Shown in pieces: positions 53,555 through 63,431 of a DNA stretch of 64,000 nucleotides (positions are counted from its first letter, which is position 1; every line of letters starts with the position of its first letter). The position numbers and the translations under genes were made by a program. Below the pieces are notes generated by a model that searched no databases, was not told the DNA's origin, and saw only the letters and a list, made by a program, of their open reading frames with translations. This stretch comes from Ceratothoa steindachneri (lineage: Eukaryota; Arthropoda; Malacostraca; Isopoda; Cymothoidae): NCBI GenBank assembly GCA_963969495.1, contig OZ018331.1, positions 147,283,845 to 147,347,844 of the forward strand, in the 5' to 3' direction.

Positions 53555-53813
53555 CTTTAATTATCTCACAAAAGTTTGGTTGTTCCATGGTTGATAGGGG
53601 ATGCACACCTTGTATCATAAAATCTGCAATCAGCTTATCAACAACAGATTCTTTGATCTTCTTAGTATTCATCGCAAAACACTCTGGTAATGTCTTTAAT
53701 TTAATACCACTGCATGAAGGACCATCGTCTAATACTGAACATTTTCTTTTTGAATCTTTTCCTTGAGCTGTCACACAGTTATCCGCTTTCTACACCAAAG
53801 CAGGATGCTTTCT

Positions 53814-54067
53814 CTGTTGATAAATGTACATAATCATATAATTGAACGTCATTTGTTTCACATTGCCATAATTCACCTCAAATTCAATCAGCATATACTA
53901 TAAATAAAGGTGTTGCAAAAGGAAGCAGGTAGGTTCGTGCATGTTAAACCTACGCTACTTAACATTATCGTTAGCTACTAGCAATTTTACCCTTTTTTAA
54001 AATAAGAAAATAGTGAAACTTGTCAATTTAATTTAGTATCATATAATTAACTTTAATAAATTCTTAC
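53814..54067 (-). other. intron 1 of Tol2-like transposase
   Basis: The donor AAG|gtaag and acceptor caacag|AGA are canonical. The intron is phase 0 and falls inside the BED finger between HLK and RKHP. Confidence 0.85.
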
Positions 54068-55975
54068 CTTCAAATGAATGCGTAGATTGGAAGTAACATT
54101 GCTCGCCGCAGAGATTTCGCCATTGCATGATGTTCTTACACACTTGACTTTTTTCCGTCAGAATATTTCACTCTAAAATATTTTCCATCTAGTAAAGGAT
54201 TATTATAATTACATGATTCTTTATCTTCCTCGTCTTTATTATTTTTTAATCTCTCCATTTCACACTCTTTCGAAGAAGCTGAAGTTGCCATGCAGCAGTT
54301 GAAATATAGCTGAGCGCTCTTACTATACAACCGAACACAACTGTGACTATCTGTTAACTGAATTTGAACTGATGCAAGCAATCCTCCTTTATCCGCTCAC
54401 GCAATCAACCGTTTGTGTCATACAAGTTGCGACAAGCTAAAACATGCATTACACGTTCGTAACAGCTATATAAACCTATTATCAGTAAAGTATTTTCAAA
54501 AAGTCTTTAAATACTTTCAAAAGTATTTAAATATAGGATTTCTAATGTTTTTATAAATACAATTTTAAATACAAAGTATTTTAATACTGCCCACCTCTGG
54601 TGGTTCAAGGCTCTCCTTCGGAGATTCTTTGAATGTCATGAAACAGAGAATTGTCCACAAAAGCAGAGACATTAAAGAAAGTTGGAAGATTTGTAAAATT
54701 ATAAATAAAAATGAAAATTAAATGCATCATTAGAAAGAAAATGGGTATTTATTATTGCATTTATGATATTTATGCTGCAACGTGCACATAAAAGGCAACA
54801 GAGATTATTTTTCAGCCAGATTCAAGAAGTGATCACATCTGACGTTCTCTTTGACGTCATAAGAAGCTAATCAAATCCATCAAAGTTCTAGCTGTGATGG
54901 GATTCGTTCAAAAGAGATTATCTGTTAAACTAAGACTATATTTAACTGTATTTAAAATATCTTCCAATACTATATTTGTTATGCCTTGTGGAGAATCGGC
55001 AAATTCAATGAGAATGAAGCCTTCGATTCATTTGACGAGAGAAAGAGCGGCCGATGTCGCTTGTACCTACGCTCGATAACGGGGTTCGATTACTAAGCCC
55101 TTGTGAGCTTTTGTCTGATCGTCTAACCTGTGTTATTAATCCTATGGATCTAAACTAGCTTTGAAGGAACTTTTACTATATATCCCGTTCTCACCCTCCC
55201 TCTTTCGGTGTAAACATTTCTTCAACCTTTGCAGTTTTCCCCTCACTTTATCTAACAATAAGACACATCCCCTCTATGCCCTGTTGTCTCCACTCTCTTC
55301 TAACATACCGAGCCCTTGTTTAAAAATATATGTGAAAAAGAATCCAATTGTATTTAGTTCAGTCAGAAAATAAAAAACAAATATCTCCATTGTCTTTTGG
55401 CCTCACCTCGCTTTTCTGAGTCGCAATTATGAATGCAAAAATCTCCATTTCTGTTTTAATTCAAAGTTAATTAAGCAAATTTTCCTTCGATACTTTTTGC
55501 CCAAGGATTTCTTAAAAAATGTTTAGAATCCGAATTTTATATCTTTCAAGCCATTCTTAGTAGTTTAGAAATAAAGTTCAAGAATTTATTACAAAGCAGA
55601 GTAATTATCAAGTTGAAAAATATAAATGTTGCCCTAAAGTGTGTGTGTTTGGGAAGTAGGAATTTTACAATAGGTGAAAATATACTAAATACCATCCGAG
55701 AACAATTATTTTCTCTATTGGTGTTGAGTTTACTTTTATTTTTCAATGGTAAAAGTTTTATTGTGTCCCCAAAGAGATTGATTCATGCAGGAGTTTGGAA
55801 AGAAATTAGAGAAATTTGAGGTGGTCCTTCAAGTAACTTTCTTGTGAATATATCACATTTTGTCCCACAAATATTAACGTTTGATTAAACAGGCTTATTT
55901 GCGTTGATATTTTAATATATTATAGCGCAACAAATTAAGCAACTGCTTAGTTGTAAATACTTTATCTTAGTGCGT

Positions 55976-57244
55976 GTAAAAATGTTTTAGGGCTTGGAGT
56001 ATAGGCTATATATGCACTGACATTAACCTTCTGTTTCACAAAGCTAGTACGGACAACATCCTCATATTATTTACATTAACATTTCGCAACGAGACACAAT
56101 TGTTTAACTATGGTTGAGTTTCAGAGTGTTTTCTGACATCAATTAAGTGATAATGGTATAAGCAGATAGTCAATTTCCAAGAGTCTCGGCAGTGTGGCTG
56201 CGGAAAAGAGGAAGAGATTCACCTATCATCAGCATAGAAATGAAATGCTAAACGAAGACGACACAAGAGAACACCAAAGGGGAAAAGATGGATGCAAAAC
56301 AGAAGTAGAATAAGAACCGCCTCTTGTAGAACACGGCAATGATCTCAGTCAGCCAAGATATATAATTTACAATATAAAATAAATTGACTACGACAAGAAA
56401 GATAGGCACGGAATTGGTTAGATTCATTTCTAGAAACACAGGAATTCACGAAGGCGGTGAAGAAGAGTAAGGTTACCAGTATCAAATACTGCTGCTAATT
56501 CAAATGGAAGTGGATTTAGTGCTATGCCTAGCCTCAGGCCAGACTGAAAAATCTCGTCAGCTTTGGAAGAAGACAATTCGTCTCTTATCGAAACCGGGCT
56601 GACACCAGCCTCATCAAGGAAATTTCATAGAATTGGATTTGGAAGATTGGGCATTAAGTCTCTGGGTTTTAGGGATTCAGGTTCGGTTTTTGTAGGAAAG
56701 GGTGAACAACAAACAGTGTGTTTTATATTAAACGTTACTATTATAAACTAGATGGTGATATTAATAATATCGTTCAGGTAAGAGAGAATAACAGGGGATA
56801 TACTAAGAATAAAGACTAAGATGGGAAAGAAAATTTCTATTTCAAAGAGAGAGGAGCGAATTTAAGTTCTTGGGGGGACATTGGGGCGGAGAAAACAAGT
56901 TGGGGTGTAATGGGAAAAGAAGGATTTTCGTGATTGACTGGAATAGAGGATGATAGTATGCTACAGCGGATGTGAAGGATTTTTTGAGAAGGCGTCTCCT
57001 ACTAAATATCGGGGTTTAAAAAGATTTATCTGGTTAATAAAATTAACTCATCGGGGCTTCTTATAAACCCCTCGCTGCAGTTCAAGAAGCATGGGAGTGG
57101 CATGTTAGAAGAAGCGCTGGGAGAGAAGAACACAGAGTGCAAAGTTTTAAACGAGCTAGGTCGAAAAGTGGAAGCATGGAGCAAGTAAATGAATGAATGG
57201 TCTATTTTTAGGTGCTAAATCCATAAGGATTAGTGACACCATCA
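55976..57244. other. unassigned DNA
   Basis: No gene, RNA or transposon terminus is recognised. Confidence 0.5.
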
Positions 57245-57790
57245 TCTGGCAAAGAAAAAAAATAATAAACTAAAAACATAGGATGGTTTTATTACGCATA
57301 ATATATACCAAATACACAATGTATAATTCACACATTCATACAATAATACCATTACATGGTTAAGACAACTTTGCTTACTGCTTAGGGAAGTCCATCGAGT
57401 CCATCGAGGTTGATGATGACGGATGCCCTCATAGTAGTCTCGGTTGGTGGGTGCGCCCGTTACTGTGGAGACGATGCGGGACCTGCAGTGGCGTCCACAC
57501 TCATGGCACTGGAGCTTTAGAGCCGGGGGTGAAGGGGGCCAAGGTGCCCTCTCGTGACGCCTATAACGACGCTCATTTCGCTGTCGAGTTCGTTCCATTT
57601 CGAAGTGGGACAGGCAGAACGCCATGTGGCTCTGTTGGCAGCTGCAGCGTCCTTTTGGCTTGATCTTTGATCCTCTTTTTCGGGCCACCGCAGATGCGCC
57701 TCCCCCCTGCCAGTTGTCCATAGAGGGTGCGTTTTGGCAGACGATTAGCGGGCATTCGAAGCACGTGTCCTAGTCATCCCAGTTGTCTGC
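57245..57790 (-). mobile_element. 3' end of a third LINE family (zinc-knuckle C-terminus)
   Basis: On the minus strand the frame starts with LGHVLRMPANRLPKRTLYGQ (57775-57715), followed by GGPKKRIKDQAKRTLQ. This is the block that follows the reverse transcriptase in many LINEs. After a frame change, RQRNERRYRRHERAP leads to a Cys/His-rich end (QCHECGRHCRSRI, about 57510-57470) like the C-terminal finger of such elements. The downstream sequence carries AATAAA-like words and runs into an A-rich stretch (complement of the tttctttgccag region). It is 5'-truncated and frameshifted. The clade cannot be fixed from this part. Confidence 0.75.
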
Positions 57791-59519
57791 TAGGGAGGAG
57801 GCACTCAATACTTGAGATCATAATGAGAGATCATAATTGTATTTTAAGACAATCAATAAACAATATAATAGCACCTTACTTTATAGCAATCCCCTGAATA
57901 AAATAATACTCATTAGATAATCTTCTCAACTGCTTTGAAGGTTCTCCTACATATGGTACTTCTGTAGTTAGTTCTTCAGAAACGACTTTAGAGAAAATGT
58001 AATGAGTTGTTCATAAAATGTACCTACGAGAATATATAATAGATGATAAGAGCATTAGTTATTAAACTTTGTAGTTGCTAATGATGTACATCAAATTAAA
58101 TACTATTCATTAATTCGTTCTTTCTTAATCGTTGGAAAGTGTGAGCACGAGAAGTAGTTAATAATTCTGTTAGTTATTAAAATTCATAGTTGCTATTGAT
58201 GCTTACTTCCTTGATGAAAGATCATAATTGTATTTAAAAAAAATAAAAACAGTATCTTGCTTGACACTAAGCCTCTCGGAATGTTTACATAGGTAAAAAC
58301 CATCAGAATTAAGGCTGAAGTAAAAGAGCATACGTTTCTTTTCACTGGTACATTATTAGTAATGAATAATACGAGCATATTCAGGAGTTAAAGAACATGG
58401 CAGGAACCGCAGTGTTGCGGTAGAGAAATATAGAATTATCAAATGGTGTTCATGACTTAGATAGGTAACATTAACTCTCCTAGGTAAAATTACTTGGTCT
58501 TTTTATTTAAGTTTTACTTTCCCTTAAAAAATTTGTATAAGAATTATAATCAGGCTCGCCACAAGAGCTCGTCTTATGTCTTATGTATCCTATAGAGTAG
58601 AAATTGGCTCTGGTTTTTGAAGTAAAATTTTGAAGAAAGAAAAAAATCGAAGGGACATTTTTGCAAGAGGTTCTCTAGGAATTAAACATGGAGCCAAAGG
58701 TAGAAAGCTTTTCAATTAAAGCTCAAGCTAATGGGTAATTGGGAAAGATCCAAGAGTTAGCAATTAAAGGTGAAGGTCATGCATGGGTCATTGGCAAGGC
58801 AAAATTGATAGAAGCAGACGGTGCTTGATCTACCCATTTGGCATTATAGGAAAGAAGAGGTTTATCCAAATTATCTCGATCAAATAAAGTTTGAGAGACA
58901 TTGCAATAGAGAAACGAGGGCTTCAAACAGGAATTTTGAAACTAGAAATCAATGTCTATAATTTTACACTCCCATTTTTTTACTTAAAATAAATCCAAAA
59001 AATTCATTTATTTGACGGCACATTTTTTTTAATATTTCATATTAATTCATTCTAGGTGCTTTTAACTTTAAATTCAATCATAATTTATATAAATATTCAT
59101 TAAAACATTGGGCTAATTAGTTAATTGCAGGATACCAATTTTAAATTTGCGCCCTAATTTTTGGCTATCACTCATCAATTTTTGCAAAAAATTTCATATA
59201 TAAAATAATCAAATTTTAGAATCTAAAAGTACAGGTGGAAAATTAATAAATTATAAAATAGATTTTATTTGAGTTGAACACAAAATAACCCTAAATTTAA
59301 AAATAAATTTAATTATTTCTGTATCATATTTGAAAGAGAGATTTGTCAGAGTTTAGCATGTATGATGAAATTAAACTTGTAGGGAATATGGAAGCATTTA
59401 ATCATCACTATAATCACATTACTTTTGATTAATTTAATCCAGCTTCCAAAAACTTACAAATATCATGTTCATAAAATTCCTTAGGTTTTAATGTAAAATA
59501 TGAGACTTCCTCATTTCCA
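57791..59519. other. unassigned AT-rich DNA with local duplications
   Basis: Words such as gatcataattgtattt (57827 and 58219) and ttagttattaaa...tagttgct (58053 and 58170) recur, pointing to local duplication. 58920-59480 is very AT-rich. No gene seen. Confidence 0.45.
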
Positions 59520-59940
59520 CCTCCTCTAAGTCCGAAAAATGATACTATCGATAGATAATAATCAGATCGACAGATCATGGGGAGTGAATCATTTTTCCCG
59601 AGCCGCGTTCCTCTAAGAGGTCCTTAATTATTCGTGCAGTATGAGAGATAGCATTATCATGGAGGGGGACCAATTTCCTGTGCGCTAAAGATGGGTGTTT
59701 TTTATCCAAAGCTTGTCTCATACGCGGAAGTTGTGGCCATTAAACCTTCGGTTGTGATTGTTGGAGTATTTTTAAACAGTTTGTTCGATGCAGATCTACT
59801 TTTGGATGATGGGGACGGATATGACCACTACTTAGCAACCGAGCGGGTCTCTAACATTGTGCTATAGGATCCAGGTTTCATTCCGAGTATCGACTCTCTT
59901 CAAACCTTTTAAGGCATGCTTCGATAGGTCAATCGGGACT
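59520..59940 (-). pseudogene. mariner transposase fragment
   Basis: On the minus strand RVDTRNETWILYSTM (about 59890-59850) corresponds to the TGDETW block, with the first catalytic Asp changed to Asn. A gap follows, then QLPRMRQALDKKHPSLAHRK and LVPLHDNAISHTARIIKDLL with the second Asp (59654-59659). IHSP-SVDL, the SPDL block, and YHFSDLE follow. In-frame stops and a deletion between the first and second blocks show it is dead. The sequence differs from the mariner relics at 5.8 and 21.9 kb. Confidence 0.78.
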
Positions 59941-59953
59941 ATGATTCTCTCGT

Positions 59954-60320
59954 GCTCATGAGAGATATACATTGTATATTCGCCGGGCGTTTAACTCAAT
60001 TTCTCATTTGTCCTTTGAATTCCCTATTAATTTCTCTCTCTTTCATACACCCGATCGAACTAGCGAAACATGCCTTACAAGATTGTTTGTTCGAAAGAAC
60101 TTTTTGTTCCTCCGCGTAACCAAGTGGATAAAAGGCTTTGATTTAATTGAGGACAAAGCGGTTGCTCGCTGCCTCAGTGTGCTTGGTTCGAATCCCACCC
60201 CACTACGGATTTTTCGAATTAAGAAATGACATTTTTCCGAAGAAAATACTATTCTGTTTTTCTCTTTCATGCCGTATGTTGGATTTATTTCATCATTTGC
60301 TGCGCTCATGAGAGATATAC

Positions 60321-60323
<3 letters not shown>
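59954..60323. repeat. 20-bp direct repeats bracketing a 330-bp segment
   Basis: gctcatgagagatatacatt occurs at 59954-59973 and 60304-60323. The enclosed DNA holds the tRNA-like sequence at 60105-60230, and the right repeat runs into (TA)n. This could be a long target duplication around a retroposed SINE, or a local duplication. Confidence 0.7.
60105..60230 (+). repeat. tRNA-derived SINE candidate
   Basis: An A-box-like gtaaccaagtggataaaagg (60117-60136) and a perfect B-box-like ggttcgaatccc (60186-60197) lie about 60 bases apart, as in Ser/Leu-type tRNA heads. The A-box core resembles those at 20.78 and 60.94 kb. No acceptor-stem pairing suggests a SINE, not a tRNA gene. Confidence 0.6.

Positions 60324-60392
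<69 letters not shown>
60321..60392. repeat. (TA)n microsatellite
   Basis: A TA run immediately after the right-hand 20-bp direct repeat. Tyr-Ile open frames over it are artefacts. Confidence 0.97.
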
Positions 60393-60396
<4 letters not shown>

Positions 60397-60924
60397 CGAC
60401 GGAGAGTACTTCCAGTTAGTGGCGAAGCCTCCATTCCTCTACGAGTCAGCTCAGGTCGGACGCCGTTTCTCAGGTCTCTCTTCAACACTCAATCTTGCAT
60501 CCGTTGATTTCACCACAAATTCCGGCCTATTTTACCTTTTCGCTTTGCAACATTTAGTTTATTCATGCGCCTCATGCCATAGGTTGCCTACATGGGCTTT
60601 GTATCTTTCTTTAGGTTCCACCTTCCATAATTTTACCTCTTTTATCTATCCTTTTATTAAAACTTTTTGCCTGATTTTCCTTTGTTGGTTTTTGTTATTA
60701 TTATCAGAATTCCTCTCGAACGCCCGTGGTGAATGTTTTGTGGATCCACCTTTCCTTCTTTCTACCCATTATAAATTTATGGAGAGTGTAAAGGTGTAGG
60801 AAAGTTGCGCGGTTTACGACACACATTGTCATACACATTATCTCATTTGAGCTAATATAGCGTACGAGAAGTGGAGGCGAGCGGCTTAAAAGCTTAGTTT
60901 GAATGAGTCTTTTTTGGGACTCGG
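60393..60924. other. unassigned DNA
   Basis: No gene is recognised. A 176-codon frame starting before the TA tract is open through 60799 but shows no motif beyond hydrophobic, low-information sequence. Confidence 0.4.
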
Positions 60925-61015
60925 GATGGCGGAGTGGATTCGCCGCTGGCTAACAGTGGTCCAATAACGCGGGAAGCTGTTCGCAACTCGCGAACGCTAT
61001 TATTTTTGTCTTTGC
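60925..61015 (+). repeat. tRNA-like sequence, probable SINE head
   Basis: gggatggcggagtggattcg (60929-60948) is a good Ser/Leu-type A box. The expected B box is worn (ctgttcgcaactc near 60978). It shares the gagtggat core with the minus-strand element at 20.78 kb. Confidence 0.45.
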
Positions 61016-61918
61016 CCCTTTCCTATTCCCTTCTATCTACACTAATAAGGCGATGTAACCTCATCACATTTTCCTTAAAATTCTATTTATAAATTTTCTT
61101 TTTCAGTCTCGTTGTCTCCGACCTTGGTTTGGTCCCCCTTCAAGTGGAATCGAAGCCCCGTAAGAACTCGGGTTTTCTCTTCTCCAACATGAAAACTTCT
61201 TACGTTTTCCTAAGACAAAAAAGAAAACCTGTCAGAGGGAAGTAGAGTGAATTTTTTCTGTGCTATTCTATAAAGAAAGGGGAAAAGTGACCCCCTCCAA
61301 GCTATAATACCTTTGAGAATTCTCTGTCCGTAGTTTGAATCCATTGGGTGATACGAAATACGTACATGTTGTCGTGGTCCAAAGTACTATGATATGATTT
61401 CTGCCTCCTCTCGTGTGAGTGCACTAAAGGAGCCCCGAAATCAGAGGCAACAAGGAAGAGCAACCTCCACTCAAGGTTGTACCCCCCACCCTACATATTT
61501 AACCTTTTAAAATGGTCCTTGTGCGCTTTAGGATCTCAAGGAGATTAAGATAAGAACCTCTTCATGCAGATGATTATGGAGAAAGTGGACAACCTCCTCT
61601 CCTCCGCACACGATTCGTGGCCACATCCGTTTCAAGCGTCAGACTGAGCAGCTCCATCAGGAGAAACTTCTCGTATTGAACTATTTTATTATTTAGAGCA
61701 AACACTAACAAGGGCATCTCCCGAAGGATCTTTGTAAAAAGAGGTCTGTAAAGAAAGTGATGAAATAGAAGAAGTGAATATGTGTGGAAGATACTTAGTC
61801 GCAGATCTTCTTGGGGGCTTTCGAGGCTGAAAGTCTCTCTCGTATTCAGATGTGGGAACTTTGGTGTTGATTAACTGGAAGTAAATCTCTTGACGGTTGG
61901 TCGCACTCATTAAACGTA
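61016..61918. other. unassigned DNA
   Basis: No gene recognised. A minus-strand stretch near 61775-61800 weakly resembles one near 3100 (about 40 bases). Confidence 0.4.
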
Positions 61919-62189
61919 CAGCCTTGTCCAAAATTAGGGGGCAGGTATGAAAAAATGTAGAATACGAATGAAACTCATTCACATAATAATTGAAAACAAT
62001 ATAATAAACAGTCGAGTATACCCCATCTATAATTATTATTTTATGTTTTCCTTTTGCTTCTATAACCCCTTTTCTGCGTTTTTGAATATTGTGCATAAGT
62101 GGTTGGGGCAATCTACGGCTATTCAATATTCCTATTATTTTAGCGATTATCTTATTGTTAACTCACAAGTGGTATTTTTTTTGTTAAAA

Positions 62190-63299
62190 ATGTCTCCAAA
62201 GAAACAGATTCCTGAAGGTCAAATAGCTCAAATCATTTCATTGTCCAGAGAGGTATTATCCCAATTCAAAATTGCAAGACAATTGAAATGCTCGAGAAAC
62301 TGTATCCAAACAACCATTAAAATGTATGATGAGACCAATTCTTTCAAAAAACGTGATGGTCAAGGTCGCAAAAGGTTGTCCAATTCCGAGGGAAAGAGGT
62401 TGCTGAAAAAGACATCTCTGGCCGATAGGAAAAAATCCTCTTCTGATGTAGCTGCTGAGTTTCGGGCAGCAACAAACAAAACGATATCAAGACGCACAAT
62501 TAGACGAAGGTTATTAAAAGCTGTGCTCAAATGATGTAATGCTAGAAAGAAACCGGGATTGTCTCAGCTGAACAAGAAGAAGCGATTGTCTTGGGCAAAA
62601 GAGCATGAAGATTGGACTGATGATGATTGGGCTAAAGTTGTTTGGTCTGATGAAAACTTTGAGGTAGGTTCTCCACATTAGTTTTCACCAATTTTACGCT
62701 TGTACACATTTTTATTGGATACAAAAAATGATCAGTAGAATTTGTATTTCTCCTCAGATCTTTGGAACCTCTAGAACTGTTTATGTTCGTGGAAGAGGTG
62801 GGGAAGCTTATGATCCGAGATGTGTTGTTGCAACAGCCAAATTTGGAGGTGGCAGTGTTAATGGTTTGGGGCTTTATGTCAGCTTCAGGTCTAGGATTGT
62901 TGTTCACTTGTGAGGGCAAAATGAATTCCAACACTTACACCAGCATTTTAGATCAGGTTTATAAACCTTCCTTAGGTAAAATTTTCAATGATGACATACC
63001 AGATGGTGTAATCTTTGGAAAAGACAATGCTTCATGACACACATCTAGAGTCTCAAAGGGTTGGTTTGAAAAGAAAGGGGTGACGTTGATGGAATGGTCC
63101 CCCTCAATCTCCAGACCTCAACCCCATTGAACATTTGTGGTCACATTTGGGTATAAGAGTAAGGGTGCACAAATGTTCCTCAAGAAGTGAATTAACGGCC
63201 AAAATTCATGAACAGTGGCAGAAAACTGAGCCAACCACCTGTGCCAACTTAGTTTCAAGTATGCGAAAACGCATAAAAGCGGTTGTAAAAGCAAAATAA
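62190..63299 (+). pseudogene. Tc1-like transposase with one intron, broken
   Basis: I chose the Met at 62190 because MSPKKQIPEGQIAQIIS is a typical start; upstream in-frame residues are not typical. Two helix-turn-helix units (FKIARQLKCSRNCIQTTIK and ISRRTIRRRLL) are linked by a GQGRKRLS hook. The catalytic part has VVWSDENFE (first Asp), then an intron, then IFGTSRTVYVRG. The second Asp is in FGKDNAS-H (63018 region) and the Glu in QSPDLNPIEHLW; the D-to-E spacing is 34 residues, as in Tc1. The end is KRIKAVVKAK with TAA at 63297-63299. Damage is light: TGA stops at 62532-62534 and near 63036, an extra A near 62862 and a one-base shift near 63104. The enzyme would cut and paste the element at TA sites. 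Confidence 0.9.
62664..62757 (+). other. 94-bp intron in Tc1-like transposase
   Basis: The donor GAG|gtaggt and acceptor tttctcctcag|ATC are canonical, with a pyrimidine tract. Removing it keeps the frame (phase 0) and restores the usual SDE-x-x-x-x-FG spacing next to the first catalytic Asp. Confidence 0.9.
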
Positions 63300-63431
63300 G
63301 GACACATTAAATATTAATTATTGATGGAATATATGCAACAATTTTTATTTGTATTATGTCAATTATGAAATATATGAGTTTCAATCATATTCTTCACTTT
63401 TTCCTACCTGCCCCATAATTTTGGCCAAGTC

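Larger units (their letters stand above)
51362..54381 (-). pseudogene. Tol2-like hAT transposase, four exons, broken
   Basis: Exon 1 (to 54068) ends in a BED zinc finger: KCVRTSC (one frameshift before it) then SNVTSNLRIHLK, donor gtaag. Exon 2 (53813-53555) starts RKHP, completing the finger, and contains VDKLIADFMIQGVHPLST; donor gtaagt. Exon 3 (52925-52747) follows a ctgcag acceptor. It carries SRQTLGRNLIEEEKVTRALL and LTADIWSVRHRSFLGATVRW with the first catalytic Asp; donor gtatgt. Exon 4 (from about 52553) has VLACCRFPG, TVTDKGSNFFKACKGF with the second Asp, LPKHVRCASHTLSLV, then ELLTTLLTVEKKLRSL, SSSDVSDSDDYF and a worn C-terminal dimerisation end (HSVELSIFS in place of ACERLFS). Stops at the exon 2 start and in exon 4, plus frameshifts, inactivate it. 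The layout matches the four-exon Tol2 gene. Confidence 0.9.
51147..54607 (-). mobile_element. Tol2-like hAT transposon with TIRs and TSD
   Basis: The element spans 51155-54599 (3445 bases). The left end is CAGAGGTGGGCACTAAATAC, and the complement of the right end is CAGAGGTGGGCAGTATTAAA. Flanking 8-mers gcggttca (51147-51154) and gtggttca (54600-54607) differ at one base, a slightly aged hAT target duplication. Subterminal DNA is packed with aaatac/gtattt words, as in Tol2-type elements, where such repeats bind transposase. It carries a four-exon transposase pseudogene on the minus strand. It is inserted in repeat X. Confidence 0.95.
48545..55975 (-). repeat. repeat X, minus-strand copy (unclassified)
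   Basis: Reverse complement of the 10.5-15.1 kb copy over about 3.3 kb of shared sequence. It is interrupted by a Tol2-like hAT (51155-54599) and by a private block at about 49405-50085. Long identical words include cgagtttccc with flanks at 50938-50960, plus many 12-18-base matches such as the ttaggcccacttatcttcatgc region near 48960. No conserved protein is evident. The plus copy gives the uninterrupted version of the hAT target (near 13233-13240), which confirms that the hAT inserted into X. Confidence 0.9.
61919..63431 (+). mobile_element. Tc1-like transposon with long TIRs
   Basis: The left end ccttgtccaaaattaggggg and onward (61923-61992) matches the complement of the right end (63357-63429: cttggccaaaattatggggc and onward) over about 65 bases with scattered differences. 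A TA precedes the left end (61917-61918). The outermost right bases are worn, so the TA duplication is not confirmed there. It encodes one transposase pseudogene. It looks like the youngest DNA transposon in the window. Confidence 0.88.

Noticed and set aside
60269..60799. 176-codon frame across the TA tract
   Set aside because: The N-terminal part is Tyr-Ile from (TA)n and the remainder lacks any domain or codon signal I can support.
61689..61880. Possible further copy of a repeat shared with 3008-3130
   Set aside because: Only about 40 bases look alike, and the similarity fades on both sides, so it was not called a repeat.
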